Assembly: GCA_002049495.1 (NCBI GenBank)
Contig: LLYS01000012.1
Span: 1-64,000, forward strand
Length of the DNA: 64,000 nt
From: Epsilonproteobacteria bacterium tcs-49
GTDB lineage: Bacteria; Campylobacterota; Campylobacteria; Campylobacterales; Sulfurovaceae
Direction of reading: 5' to 3'
In this document: positions 46,337-56,115 of the stretch, piece by piece
Position numbering within the stretch: the first letter of the stretch is position 1
Layout: each line of letters begins with the position of its first letter
The notes under the pieces: generated by a model
Database searches by the model: none
What the model saw: only the letters and a program-made list of their open reading frames with translations
What the model was told of the DNA's origin: nothing
Program-made: the position numbers and the translations under genes

Positions 46337-47439
46337 AACGCTTAAACACGGTTGATCTGTTTTTAAAACTGCTCTCCTTTCCCTCCATCACCCCCGACGA
46401 TGCGGGTTCGCTGCAATTTATCCGGGAGTACCTGAGCGATTTTGAGGCGATCGAGATCGACAGGGAGGAGGTGAAAAATCTCTTTCTGTATAAAAAGTTC
46501 GGCGAAGGGCCACACCTGTGCTTCGCGGGGCACGTGGACGTGGTGCCCCCAGGTGACGGCTGGGACACCAACCCCTTTGTCCCCGTCATCCACGAAGGCG
46601 ACATCTACGCCAGAGGCTCGCAGGATATGAAAAGCGGCGTAGCCGCGTTTGTACAGGCGGTGCGGGAGTGTGAAAGCTTCGACGGTACCTTGTCGCTGAT
46701 TTTGACAAGTGATGAGGAGGGTGACGCCAAATATGGCACGCTGGAAGTGCTGAAATATCTGGAAGAGAAAAAGATGCTGCCCGATAGCTGCATCGTGGCC
46801 GAACCCACCTGCGAAGAGCGCTTCGGCGACGCGATCAAAGTGGGCAGACGGGGTTCCATCAACGGCGTACTCAAACTCGGGGGTTTGCAGGGACACGCCG
46901 CCTATCCCGAAAAAGCGGACAACCCCATCCACAACATCGCCCCCGTTTTAGCAAAGATCGCGGGTTACGACCTGGACCGGGGAGACGAATATTTCGCCCC
47001 CAGCAAATTTGTCATCACCGATCTGCGCTCGGGCATGGAGGTCACAAACGTCACCCCGGGTACGTTGAAGATGATGTTTAACGTGCGAAACTCCACGAAA
47101 ACGGACCAAAAGCGGATCAAAGAGTTTATCGCCGAAGCGTTTACGGGGTTGGATTACACCCTTGAACTTTCCCAGGGGTCCTACCCTTTCCGTACCGATA
47201 CCAAAGCACAGATTGTAAAAAGTATGGTACACTCTGTAAAACAGATTACGGGTATCGAACCCAAACTCTCAACCGCAGGCGGTACCAGCGATGCGCGCTA
47301 TATCGCGCAATTTGGGATCGACGTCGTGGAGTTCGGCGTGCGCAACGACCGCATCCACGCCCCCAACGAACGCACCGCCGTACAAGAGGTCGAGGATCTG
47401 TACGAAGTGTTTAAACACACCTTGAGGAGTTTTGCATGA
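46333..47439 (+). CDS. dapE: Succinyl-diaminopimelate desuccinylase
   Basis: 368 residues, M20 zinc peptidase family. Metal ligands in FAGHVDVVPPGDGW and ARGSQDMKSGVAAF, catalytic Glu in TSDEEGDA, and TAGGTSDARY near the C-terminus. Lysine/meso-DAP synthesis for peptidoglycan. ATGA overlaps with both neighbours. Confidence 0.95.
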   Translation: MKRLNTVDLFLKLLSFPSITPDDAGSLQFIREYLSDFEAIEIDREEVKNLFLYKKFGEGPHLCFAGHVDVVPPGDGWDTNPFVPVIHEGDIYARGSQDMKSGVAAFVQAVRECESFDGTLSLILTSDEEGDAKYGTLEVLKYLEEKKMLPDSCIVAEPTCEERFGDAIKVGRRGSINGVLKLGGLQGHAAYPEKADNPIHNIAPVLAKIAGYDLDRGDEYFAPSKFVITDLRSGMEVTNVTPGTLKMMFNVRNSTKTDQKRIKEFIAEAFTGLDYTLELSQGSYPFRTDTKAQIVKSMVHSVKQITGIEPKLSTAGGTSDARYIAQFGIDVVEFGVRNDRIHAPNERTAVQEVEDLYEVFKHTLRSFA

Positions 47440-47816
47440 TGCGATCACTGTTACTTTCACTGCTGTTATCTTTGAGTGCATTCGGGGCGTCGCTGGAGTG
47501 GGAAGACTCTCTGGACGACGTGATCGACGCGCCCGCGATGGTGATGATCGAAACCGCCTACTGTCCCTGGTGCAAACGGATGAAGTTTACGACGCTGCGG
47601 GATGAGAAGGTGGTCAAAGAGTTGGCTCCCTTTACGGCCGTACGCATGTACAAAAGCGACTGGAACCGCTTGCAGATCGATCATGTGAAGATGGTACCCA
47701 CCGTTTATTTTCTCGATCACAACAAAAAGATCATCAAAAAGGTCGTCGGATTCTGGGAAGCGAGCGACTTTCTCACCGACATCAAGGATGTCAAAGAGCA
47801 GCTTAGCCTCCGGTGA
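47436..47816 (+). CDS. Periplasmic thioredoxin-like protein
   Basis: 126 residues: signal peptide (~1-18), then a thioredoxin fold with CPWC active site (C43-C46) and cis-Pro in MVPTVYF. Related to SoxW/DUF255-type periplasmic reductases. Coupled to dapE by overlap. Confidence 0.88.
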   Translation: MMRSLLLSLLLSLSAFGASLEWEDSLDDVIDAPAMVMIETAYCPWCKRMKFTTLRDEKVVKELAPFTAVRMYKSDWNRLQIDHVKMVPTVYFLDHNKKIIKKVVGFWEASDFLTDIKDVKEQLSLR

Positions 47817-47917
47817 CTTTACATGTCATGATACGGATTTTTCTTTTACTTATTTTACTTTAACGAAGCGGGCCGACGCCCGCTTTGATGCAGTACGATC
47901 TCCCCAAAGGATATCAA

Positions 47918-49960
47918 GTGCGAATATACGAAACACTCACCGCCAAACTTTTTTTTCTTCTGCTTTTTCTCCTCGCTTCCGTTTCGCTGGCGTTGTGGCT
48001 TACGGCGGTTAATACCGCATCGGAACTCTCCCTGGCCACCTCCCATTCCCGGGCGGAAACCCGATTTCAAGCCGCGGAAAAAAACCTGCTTTCTCTGCAA
48101 AAACGTTTACGGCAGGAGGGGGAAAATGTAGCGAAGGATTTGGGGCTGGTTCTGGATATGGCGCTTCTGCACAGCTACAAAGCTTCGGACAAGGGAGCCC
48201 GCCTGCCCGCCGGACACTCGCAAAAAGTGCTGCGGCAGCTGCAAAAGTACGGCCTCGGCGACAGGGGTGACACCCTGGCCCTCTACGGTGCTTCGGGTAA
48301 CCTCGTAGCCTTTACAACGGCCGATACTTCCGGCTACGCCCCCACGCAAACGGCCCCCGTTCCTTTGCGGCTCAACAACCCCGATCCCGGGATAACCTTT
48401 TCGGCTACCCCCAACCCCCAAATGGAGCACATAACCCCGCTGAAGGTAGAGGGAACCCCGGTGGGCTATTTTCGACAAAGCAGCGCTCTATCTCCCTTGT
48501 TGCGGCAAGACGCAAACTCCGAAAGCTGCCTTGTTCTACAAACTCCGCAGCAGCGCTTTTTACTCACACAAAGCTGCAATCCTGCGCTTCCCGACACGCT
48601 ATTTAACGGCTTTGACACCTCCGACGCCAAAATACAAAGCCTCAAAAGGGAGCACTACTTCCTCCACCGTTACGATCCGCCGTTTCCCTTTATCCTCTTT
48701 CTCGCCGATCCCAAAGAGGCTTACGACGGAATCATGGCGTCGATGCACAAACAAACGGCCGTTATCGTCATACTCTTTTTGCTCCTTGCTGCCGCCGCCG
48801 TTTCCCTCTTTGCCAAAAATATACTCCTCGCCCCCCTAGCGTCACTGTCTGCGGCGATGGGACGCTTGTCGCGGGGAGAGTACGAAGATTGCGAAATCCA
48901 AAGCAAAGATGAATTGGGTACCTTGACCCACGCCCTGAACAAAGCGACACACAGTATCGAGCGCAGGGAGCACGCCACGACGCGCAACTACGAAGAGGTC
49001 ATTTTGGCGATGGTCGATATTATCGAGCAGCGTGATACCTACACCGCGGGGCACAGCAGGCGCGTCGCCGAATACTGCGAGCGCATCGCCCGCTCCATGG
49101 GCATGGGGCAAGAAACCGTACAAAAGCTTTATAAAGCCGCTTTGCTGCACGACATCGGCAAGATCCAGACCCCCGACAGCGTACTGCTCAAACCCGGCAA
49201 ACTCAACGCTTTGGAAGAGCGGCTGCTGCAACAACACGTCAGCGCCAGTGATGCCATCTTGAGTAAGCTCACCATCTACAAAGAGTTGGCCAATATCGTC
49301 AAATACCACCATGAGTGTTACGACGGCAGCGGTTATCCGTTTGGCCTCAAAGGCGAAAATATTCCGCTGCTTTCACGCATCATGAGCGTAGCCGACGCGT
49401 TTGACGCCATGACCACCAACCGTGTTTACAAACCGAGACTCAATATTGAACAGGCTCTAAAACAGCTGCAGCGACACGCCGGTACCCAGTTTGACCCCGA
49501 AGTGGTCGCCCATGCCAAGGAAGCGCTCAAGGATGTCATCTTGCAGACCCAGATCGCAACCCTGCCCGCAACGGATATCGACAAAGAGCGTTTCGCCTAC
49601 TTTTTCAAAGACAACCTGACCGGAGTATATAATTTGGATTATCTGCGTATGCTGCTTAATAAAAATATCTACAAAGACAGCCCCGCCTACGCCCTCATGC
49701 TTAAAAACTTTTCCTCATATAACGAGCGGCACGGTTGGGAAGCGGGCAACCGCTTTTTACGGGAGTTTGCCCAGTCGCTGCGTAGCCTCTACCCCCGGGC
49801 TCCCCTGTTTCGCATCGAGGGGGATGACTTTATCGTCATCGCCGACGGGGTGGACGCAAAGGCTTTACAGGCGATGCAAAAAGAGAGGGTCACGATTGAG
49901 ATCAAGCGGGTCGACCTGGAAAAGGTCGTCGCTTTTCAAACGCTCAAAAGCGCTTTGTAG
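47918..49960 (+). CDS. HD-GYP sensor protein with degenerate GGDEF tail
   Basis: 680 residues from GTG 47918 with AAAGGA six bases upstream; the longer frame starts with TTG and no RBS. Two membrane helices flank a ~235-residue periplasmic sensor, HAMP follows, then a complete HD-GYP domain (LHDIGK at ~410, HHECYDGSGYP, VADAFDAM) that hydrolyses cyclic di-GMP. The C-terminus (~560-680) is a GGDEF-like fold with the signature reduced to EGDDF (~633), so probably inactive or GTP-sensing. Reverse of the usual GGDEF-then-phosphodiesterase order. Confidence 0.88.
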   Translation: MRIYETLTAKLFFLLLFLLASVSLALWLTAVNTASELSLATSHSRAETRFQAAEKNLLSLQKRLRQEGENVAKDLGLVLDMALLHSYKASDKGARLPAGHSQKVLRQLQKYGLGDRGDTLALYGASGNLVAFTTADTSGYAPTQTAPVPLRLNNPDPGITFSATPNPQMEHITPLKVEGTPVGYFRQSSALSPLLRQDANSESCLVLQTPQQRFLLTQSCNPALPDTLFNGFDTSDAKIQSLKREHYFLHRYDPPFPFILFLADPKEAYDGIMASMHKQTAVIVILFLLLAAAAVSLFAKNILLAPLASLSAAMGRLSRGEYEDCEIQSKDELGTLTHALNKATHSIERREHATTRNYEEVILAMVDIIEQRDTYTAGHSRRVAEYCERIARSMGMGQETVQKLYKAALLHDIGKIQTPDSVLLKPGKLNALEERLLQQHVSASDAILSKLTIYKELANIVKYHHECYDGSGYPFGLKGENIPLLSRIMSVADAFDAMTTNRVYKPRLNIEQALKQLQRHAGTQFDPEVVAHAKEALKDVILQTQIATLPATDIDKERFAYFFKDNLTGVYNLDYLRMLLNKNIYKDSPAYALMLKNFSSYNERHGWEAGNRFLREFAQSLRSLYPRAPLFRIEGDDFIVIADGVDAKALQAMQKERVTIEIKRVDLEKVVAFQTLKSAL

Positions 49961-49963
49961 CCG

Positions 49964-52900
49964 CTATTTCAAACGGTGCAGCAAAGCATACAGCGCGGGA
50001 AGGTAGAGCAGGTTCAGCACCGTACCCCATGCCAGACCGAAGCCCAGCGCTACGGCCATGGGCTGGAAGATCGCCGCCTGCCCCGTGGGGAAAAAGATCA
50101 GCGAGGAGAGCCCGATGAGCGTCGTCACCGAGGTTAAAACGATGGGGCGGAAACGCTTCTTGGCAAAGTCAAACATATGCTCCAGGTTCGTCGATTTGCG
50201 CAGATAGGTCATCATAATGATCCCGTCGTTGATCACGACCCCGGCAAGCCCCAGACCGCCGATGATGGAGGGCATGGAGAGATTCATCCCCATCAGCTTG
50301 TGCCCCAGCAGGACGCCAAGGAAGGAAAAGGGGATGATCGACATCACCATAAAGGCTTGTTTGAAGGAGTTAAACAGATACAGCATCGCGATCATGATCA
50401 GCATAATGGTCAAACCCGACGCTCCGATCATATCGTTTTTGAGCTCCTTTTTCTTCTCCTCTTCCCCCTTGAGCACCACCTTCACACCCTCTTGCCGAAA
50501 ACTTTTCAAAAGCGGTTCGATGCGCGCCAAAACCTCCGTGGCCGTGATCTTTTTGGTATCGACGTTGGCGAAAACGTAAAAGTTGATCTCGCCGTTGTCT
50601 TTGGTGACCTTTTCAAAAGCTTGCGTTATTTCAAAATCGCACACTTCGCTCAGACGCACCAACTCTCCGCTCGGCAAGGCGATCTCGGTATTGACGAACT
50701 GGCGATAATCATCCTTGTTCAAACTCTCCACCTTGATATCAAGCATCTGTTTTTCGTCAAACGCCGTGGAGATCTTTTTGGAGAGATAGAGGTTGGAAAG
50801 GTAGCTGCCGATGGTTTGTTCATCCAAGCCCAGACGCTCCCCGTAGCCGTTGACCCGCAGTTTGATCTCATCTACGCCGTTGTTGGAGCTGTCGCTGACC
50901 GATTTGACCCCCTCGATGCCGGAGATGCGCTCTTTCAACTGGGCTATGGAGCTTCGCACCAGTTGCGAATTGTCGCTGACTAATCCCACCTGGATATCGG
51001 TTTTTACGGGCCCGACTTTGCGCTCCACAACGCTGATCTCGGTCAAGTCGTATCTGCTTTTGTAATCCTTTTGCTTTAAAAACTCCCGCAGTTCCCGCGA
51101 AATCTGCTGGGAAGTCTTATCGCGCACCCGCCCCTCGCTGTCGTAATAGAAACTCAGATAGGGCGTGATAAACTTATCGACGAAGTTCATGGGCTTGAGT
51201 TTTTCAAGTTCGAGGGTGATATACATCACGTAAGGGTAGCTTTCGCTGTTGCCCGCACTGTCGCGGCGGTACCCCGCGACGCTGCCGATACTGCGGATAA
51301 AAAACTCCTCCTTTTTCTGCAAAATATCCTTTTCGATCTCCTGAACGATCGCGAAACTCTCCTCTACTTTGGTATTGACGTCGGTTTTGACGGTGATATT
51401 GACTTTGGAGGCGTCAAAGCTGGGAAACATTTGAAATTTCGACGTTTTGACCGCCAGTACGGTTAGCACGGGCACAAGGATCACGAAGGTGAGCAAAAAG
51501 GTTTTTTTATAGCGTACGAGCAGGTGGATAATCCGGCTGTAGTAGTGGTTGACCTTGTCCCAGGAGAGCACCTTCGCATCGCTTTTGAGCATGTGGGATG
51601 CGTGGATGGGCAAAAAGACGAACGATTCCACGAGCGAGGCGACCACAAGGGCGGAAAAGGCGATGGGGATCAGCTTGATCACCTCCCCCAGCGTGCCGCT
51701 GATCATCAAAATCGGGATAAAGGAGAACAGCGTCGTCACCGTAGCGATGGTAACGGGTTTGAACATATCCCTAGCCCCCATCAAAGCGGCGTCTTTGGGG
51801 CTGTAGCCCTCCTCCAGGTGCTGCTGGATATTTTCACTGACGACGATGGCGTCATCGACGATGATCCCCAGCGCGATCAAAACGCCCACGAGCGAGACCA
51901 TATTGATCGTATAGCCGCTGAGCCAGAAGTACAGCGCGCCCATCACGAAGGAGGTGGGGATACCGATAGCGATGATGAGCGAAAGCCGCGTATTGACGAA
52001 AAACGCTACCAAAATCGTGATCATAATAACACCGAGCAAAATGTTTGAAATGACGATATTGAGTCTGTCTTTGATCCGTTCGGAATCGTTGTCTTTGATC
52101 ATATAGGTGACGTCGTCGCTGTTTTTTTGCAGTTGCGCCACCAGCTGCTGGATACGCTTATCAATCTCCAAAGCGTTGCCGCTGGGATCTTGCTTGATCA
52201 CCAGATTCACCGCCTGTTTGCCGTTGACGCTAAAAAGCGTCGAAGCGTCTTCATAGCGCTTCTTGACCGTGGCGATCTGCTTGAGCGGTATGCGCTGATC
52301 TCCGACTCCGATCACCGTATCGGCAAAGGCGGTATCGGTCTTTTTGCCGTTGTAGGTGGAGACGAAGTAGTGCTTGTTGCTGCTGTCTTCGATCTTGCCG
52401 ATGGGAAAGATATAGGAAAGATTCGCGATCGCCGAAACTACGGAGGCTTTATTCAGACCAAAGGCTTGGATCTTGTTATCCTCAAGCAGCACTTCGTAAA
52501 ACATATCCGAATCCCCGTAGATCGTCGTCTCCGCTACGCCGCTTACAGACATCACTTTACTCTCAAGCTGTTTTGAAAGGGTTTTGAGTCTGCTGAGGGG
52601 CTGGTTTTCGGACAAGATGGTGATATCCATCAAATTCCGTGTGGTTTCGATCACCCGGACGGTGGGTTCATCCATATCCGAAGGGAGGTTGGACTTCGTC
52701 AGCGCCACGGCGTCTTTGACCTTGTCGGCGATATTGTAGCGGTTTTTCCCCTTTTGCAGCTCCAGTACGATGGTAAAGCGCCCCGGGGAGATGACGGTGG
52801 TCATATCCGTAATCCCGTCGATACTTTTAACCTCATCCTCGATCTCGGTAACGGCCATACGGTTTAAAATATCGACGCTGGCGCCGCTGTAGGAGCCCGA

Positions 52901-53047
52901 GATGGAGATCTTGTCCAGTTCAAAAGTTGGAAAGATCTCTTTGGGAGTTTTCATATAGGCAAAGATTCCCACGGCGAAGATGAGAAAGAAAAGCAGATAG
53001 TTAAGTCGTGCATTGGTAAGAAAAAATTGTAAAAATCTATTGAACAT
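49964..53047 (-). CDS. RND family efflux transporter permease
   Basis: 1027 residues, AcrB/MexB-like. Twelve membrane helices, two large periplasmic loops, proton-relay region LIALGIIVDDAIVVSENIQQ (split across TM4). Efflux substrate unknown. No membrane-fusion protein or outer-membrane channel lies beside it; upstream is the unrelated YkgJ gene, so partners are elsewhere. Confidence 0.92.
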   Translation of the reverse strand: MFNRFLQFFLTNARLNYLLFFLIFAVGIFAYMKTPKEIFPTFELDKISISGSYSGASVDILNRMAVTEIEDEVKSIDGITDMTTVISPGRFTIVLELQKGKNRYNIADKVKDAVALTKSNLPSDMDEPTVRVIETTRNLMDITILSENQPLSRLKTLSKQLESKVMSVSGVAETTIYGDSDMFYEVLLEDNKIQAFGLNKASVVSAIANLSYIFPIGKIEDSSNKHYFVSTYNGKKTDTAFADTVIGVGDQRIPLKQIATVKKRYEDASTLFSVNGKQAVNLVIKQDPSGNALEIDKRIQQLVAQLQKNSDDVTYMIKDNDSERIKDRLNIVISNILLGVIMITILVAFFVNTRLSLIIAIGIPTSFVMGALYFWLSGYTINMVSLVGVLIALGIIVDDAIVVSENIQQHLEEGYSPKDAALMGARDMFKPVTIATVTTLFSFIPILMISGTLGEVIKLIPIAFSALVVASLVESFVFLPIHASHMLKSDAKVLSWDKVNHYYSRIIHLLVRYKKTFLLTFVILVPVLTVLAVKTSKFQMFPSFDASKVNITVKTDVNTKVEESFAIVQEIEKDILQKKEEFFIRSIGSVAGYRRDSAGNSESYPYVMYITLELEKLKPMNFVDKFITPYLSFYYDSEGRVRDKTSQQISRELREFLKQKDYKSRYDLTEISVVERKVGPVKTDIQVGLVSDNSQLVRSSIAQLKERISGIEGVKSVSDSSNNGVDEIKLRVNGYGERLGLDEQTIGSYLSNLYLSKKISTAFDEKQMLDIKVESLNKDDYRQFVNTEIALPSGELVRLSEVCDFEITQAFEKVTKDNGEINFYVFANVDTKKITATEVLARIEPLLKSFRQEGVKVVLKGEEEKKKELKNDMIGASGLTIMLIMIAMLYLFNSFKQAFMVMSIIPFSFLGVLLGHKLMGMNLSMPSIIGGLGLAGVVINDGIIMMTYLRKSTNLEHMFDFAKKRFRPIVLTSVTTLIGLSSLIFFPTGQAAIFQPMAVALGFGLAWGTVLNLLYLPALYALLHRLK

Positions 53048-53158
53048 TATAGAGATCCTAGTTTATAATCTTTTAAATGCAGTATTGTATAACATTCCAA
53101 CCTTGAATTTTATTATTTTATGTCAAATTGTTATAATTACGTCAAAAAAAGAGTTGTT

Positions 53159-53551
53159 ATGTCCTCTGACCTCCTTTCCCACCCCGATTACGAATACCGT
53201 TTCAACCCCGCACGCTGCAGTGAATGCGGCGGTAAATGCTGCACGGGGGAATCGGGTAATATCTGGATCTCCGTTCAAGAGATCAAAACCCTGATGCGCT
53301 TTTTAAAGCTGGATTTTGCGCAGCTGGAGCAGCGGTATCTGGAGAAAAGGGGTTACCGCTACAGCCTCAAAGAGCGCAAACGGCAAGAGGGGGACTTTGC
53401 CTGCATCTTTTTTGACGACGCGATCGGTGGGTGCGGTATCTACGAAGCTCGTCCCACGCAGTGCCGCACCTTCCCCTTCTGGCCCTATTTCAAAACCAAT
53501 CTCGAGGAGCTCAAAGAGGAGTGCATCGGTATTGAGGAGTGTGAAAAATGA
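53159..53551 (+). CDS. YkgJ family cysteine cluster protein
   Basis: 130 residues from ATG 53159. Cys-rich motifs RCSECGGKCCTG (~20-31) and GGCGIYEARPTQCRTFPFWP (~95-114) match the YkgJ/CxxCxxCC zinc- or Fe-S-binding family. Function unknown. Overlaps the SDR start by four bases. Confidence 0.9.
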   Translation: MSSDLLSHPDYEYRFNPARCSECGGKCCTGESGNIWISVQEIKTLMRFLKLDFAQLEQRYLEKRGYRYSLKERKRQEGDFACIFFDDAIGGCGIYEARPTQCRTFPFWPYFKTNLEELKEECIGIEECEK

Positions 53552-54378
53552 AGCAGAATATTTTGATCACGGGGTGTTCCAGCGGGATCGGCAAAGCCGC
53601 GGCGCTGCTTTTGCAAAGCCGGGGGCACCGGGTCTTTGCCACGGCGAGAAAAGATGAGGACGTCATGGAGCTGGCCGCCCTTGGTTTTGAAGCCCTATCG
53701 CTTGATGTTACCGACAGCGACTCCATCGACGCGGCGCTGCACAGCGTATCCGAGCGCACGGAGGGCAAACTGGACGTGGTGTTGAACAACGGCGCCTACG
53801 GGCAGCCCGGGGCGGTGGAGGATTTGAGCGTAGAAGTTCTCAAAGAGCAGTTTGAAACCAACGTTTTCGGCTGGCACTACCTCACCCGCAAAGCCCTGCA
53901 GCTGATGCGCCGAAACGGCGGCCGCGGCAAGATCATCCAGCACAGCTCCGTACTGGGGCTGATCTCCCTTCGTTTCAGAGGAGCATATAATGCCAGCAAG
54001 TACGCTTTGGAGGGGTTGTGCGACACCATGCGGCTGGAGCTTGCCGATACCGACATCCACGTCATCAGCGTCAATACCGGCCCCGTTACCAGCCGTTTCC
54101 GCGATAACGCGCAAGCGATGTTCGAAAAAAATATTGATGCGCAAAACAGTTTTTACAAAGCGCAATACGACAAAGAGTTGCGGGAGCGATTTGACGGCGG
54201 CGGGGGGAAAGCCCCCTTTACCCTCAGTTCCGAGCAGGCCGCCGCGGTGATCGGGGATATCGTGGAAGCAAAAAACCCAAAACCCCGCTACTATATCACG
54301 AAAGCCACCTACTTGCTCGGGTTTTTAAAACGGATACTTTCTACGAAAGCGCTGGATCGGATACTGGTAAAGATTTAA
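53548..54378 (+). CDS. Short-chain dehydrogenase/reductase
   Basis: 276 residues. NAD(P)-binding TGCSSGIGKA (~8-17), NNGAYGQPG, and catalytic Ser/Tyr/Lys in HSSVLG and YNASKYALEG. Classical SDR, substrate unknown. Confidence 0.92.
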   Translation: MKQNILITGCSSGIGKAAALLLQSRGHRVFATARKDEDVMELAALGFEALSLDVTDSDSIDAALHSVSERTEGKLDVVLNNGAYGQPGAVEDLSVEVLKEQFETNVFGWHYLTRKALQLMRRNGGRGKIIQHSSVLGLISLRFRGAYNASKYALEGLCDTMRLELADTDIHVISVNTGPVTSRFRDNAQAMFEKNIDAQNSFYKAQYDKELRERFDGGGGKAPFTLSSEQAAAVIGDIVEAKNPKPRYYITKATYLLGFLKRILSTKALDRILVKI

Positions 54379-54444
54379 CCCCGTTACACTTTTTCTACAT
54401 TTTGCTATTTTATAATTTCAGGATATGTATAAAAAGGGGTGCAC

Positions 54445-54603
54445 ATGACGATCTATATCATCGATGCCGAAAACGGAATCCAAAAGCAGACGGTCGCTTC
54501 CTATGAGGAAGCAAGGAAAAAATTCCCCCACTTTTTTAAAACGAAGGAGGAAGCCCAAAAGGCATACGGAAAAACCTGTATGGTTTGCGACGGCGCCTTT
54601 TAG
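54445..54603 (+). CDS. Short hypothetical protein
   Basis: 52 residues, preceded by AAAAAGGGG. Basic, ends KTCMVCDGAF with a CxxC pair; YEEARKKFPHFFKTKEEAQKA is split by a helix turn. Own start and RBS, TAG overlaps the convergent kinase stop. A real small gene is likely; function unknown. Confidence 0.6.
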   Translation: MTIYIIDAENGIQKQTVASYEEARKKFPHFFKTKEEAQKAYGKTCMVCDGAF

Positions 54604-55469
54604 GTTTGCGGCTTTGCCGCTTCGATACAGTGGTGCAGATCCAGCATAATAGTCGTACCCCTGTTCTCCGATGATTCGATATTGAGCGCGATCTTATTTC
54701 TGTCGCAAAACTCCTTGACAAGCGCCAATCCCATGCCAAAGCCACTTTGAGTACTGTCCTCCTGGTAGTAGCGGTCAAACACCACGAACAGATTTTTCGT
54801 ATCGATCCCCCTGCCCGAATCCTCGATGCACAAGACGCTGCCTTTCATATAAAACTTCACGTAGCCGCCGCTTGTGTTGTATTTGATTCCGTTGGAAAGC
54901 AGATTGTCCAACACCGTTGAAAAGCCCTTTTTATCACACTTGAGCTCAAGGGGTTTGACCAGGTTTTGTACCTCGATATCCCCTTTGATATCACGGAATT
55001 TATCGATACTTTTCGCCACCGCTTCACGCAGGTCAAAGCTGTCCGCTTCCACAGCGTAAACCTCCTTTTTGATCGAATACTCCATATCCTCGTACAGCTG
55101 CAGCAGGTTTTTGCACGATCCGTCGATGCGGTCGAGCTTTTTGAGCAGCTTCTCATCATCTTGCAGCGCCCGCCGCAGCATCTTCGCATTCATTTCGATG
55201 GTAGCGACGGGGGTGTTGAGTTCATGGAGGGTTTTACGCAGCATCTTTTTCAACCTCCCCTGCCCCGCAAAAAGGTTTTCAAAGATCGCCGAAGCGAAAA
55301 ACCAAAACAGCGCCAACCCAAACAGCAGTAAAAACGACGTAAGCAGCAAAAAGTTATCCCGGGTAAAGCCGAATTTGATCACGAGCAGATAGTTGGCGAA
55401 AAGGACACTCAGCAATACCAGCGCCACCACCAGTGAAAGCAGCAGCATAAAGATACGTTTAGGGCTCAA
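54600..55469 (-). CDS. Membrane sensor histidine kinase
   Basis: 289 residues: two membrane helices (~8-30, ~40-62), almost no periplasmic loop, HisKA with His82 (LHELNTPVA), HATPase motifs (NLLSNGIKYN, DSGRGID, GFGMGLALVKEF). TTG start overlapping the response regulator stop. Last gene of the NosL/ABC operon, suggesting it senses a state of that envelope system. Confidence 0.9.
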   Translation of the reverse strand: MSPKRIFMLLLSLVVALVLLSVLFANYLLVIKFGFTRDNFLLLTSFLLLFGLALFWFFASAIFENLFAGQGRLKKMLRKTLHELNTPVATIEMNAKMLRRALQDDEKLLKKLDRIDGSCKNLLQLYEDMEYSIKKEVYAVEADSFDLREAVAKSIDKFRDIKGDIEVQNLVKPLELKCDKKGFSTVLDNLLSNGIKYNTSGGYVKFYMKGSVLCIEDSGRGIDTKNLFVVFDRYYQEDSTQSGFGMGLALVKEFCDRNKIALNIESSENRGTTIMLDLHHCIEAAKPQT

Positions 55470-56115
55470 GCTTATACCCCACGCCCTTGATATTGACGAT
55501 ACTGTTTTCGGGCAGAATCTTTTTGAGTTTATTGATATACACCCGCAAACTGCCCTCGCTAAACTCCTCGTCGACCCAGAGGCGATCTTGCATCATCTCC
55601 TTGGTCACCACCTGGCGCTCATGCTCGATAAAAAGTTTCAGCAGTTCCACCACCTTCGCCGCCAGTTTCAAATCCCGATCGTCCTGCAGCACCCGGTCAT
55701 GTTCCAGATCGTAACTGACGCCGTTGGAGAAGCGGTAGCTGCGATGGCGCTTGCCGCTGCGCTTGAGCAGCGCTTCGATACGAAGCACCAACTCATCCAG
55801 ATCCACGGGCTTCTTGAGATAATCGTCCGCCCCGCTTTTAAACCCCTCGTGCAGCGTTTGGCGGTCGTTATAGGAGGTCAGAAACATCGCCGGCGTCTCG
55901 TCTTCGGCTTCGCGCAGCTGGCCCAAAAGCTCCAGGCCGCTGCTTCCGGGGATGTTGATATCAAGAATATACAGGTCAAACTTTTCGGCGAAGGTTTCGT
56001 CCAGCAGCTCCTCCGCGCTTTTTGCGTGGGTGATTTCATACCCCTGTTCTTCTAAAAACTCCTGCAGACTCTGGGCAAAGAGCGCATCGTCTTCCAGCAG
56101 CAGGATCCGCATCAT
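55459..56115 (-). CDS. OmpR/PhoB-type response regulator
   Basis: 218 residues. Receiver with LLLEDD, phospho-acceptor D52 (LYILDINIPG), Lys in DDYLKKPVDLDEL, and a winged-helix C-domain. ATGA overlap with the SafE-like gene upstream and 11-base overlap with the kinase. Confidence 0.93.
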   Translation of the reverse strand: MMRILLLEDDALFAQSLQEFLEEQGYEITHAKSAEELLDETFAEKFDLYILDINIPGSSGLELLGQLREAEDETPAMFLTSYNDRQTLHEGFKSGADDYLKKPVDLDELVLRIEALLKRSGKRHRSYRFSNGVSYDLEHDRVLQDDRDLKLAAKVVELLKLFIEHERQVVTKEMMQDRLWVDEEFSEGSLRVYINKLKKILPENSIVNIKGVGYKLEP

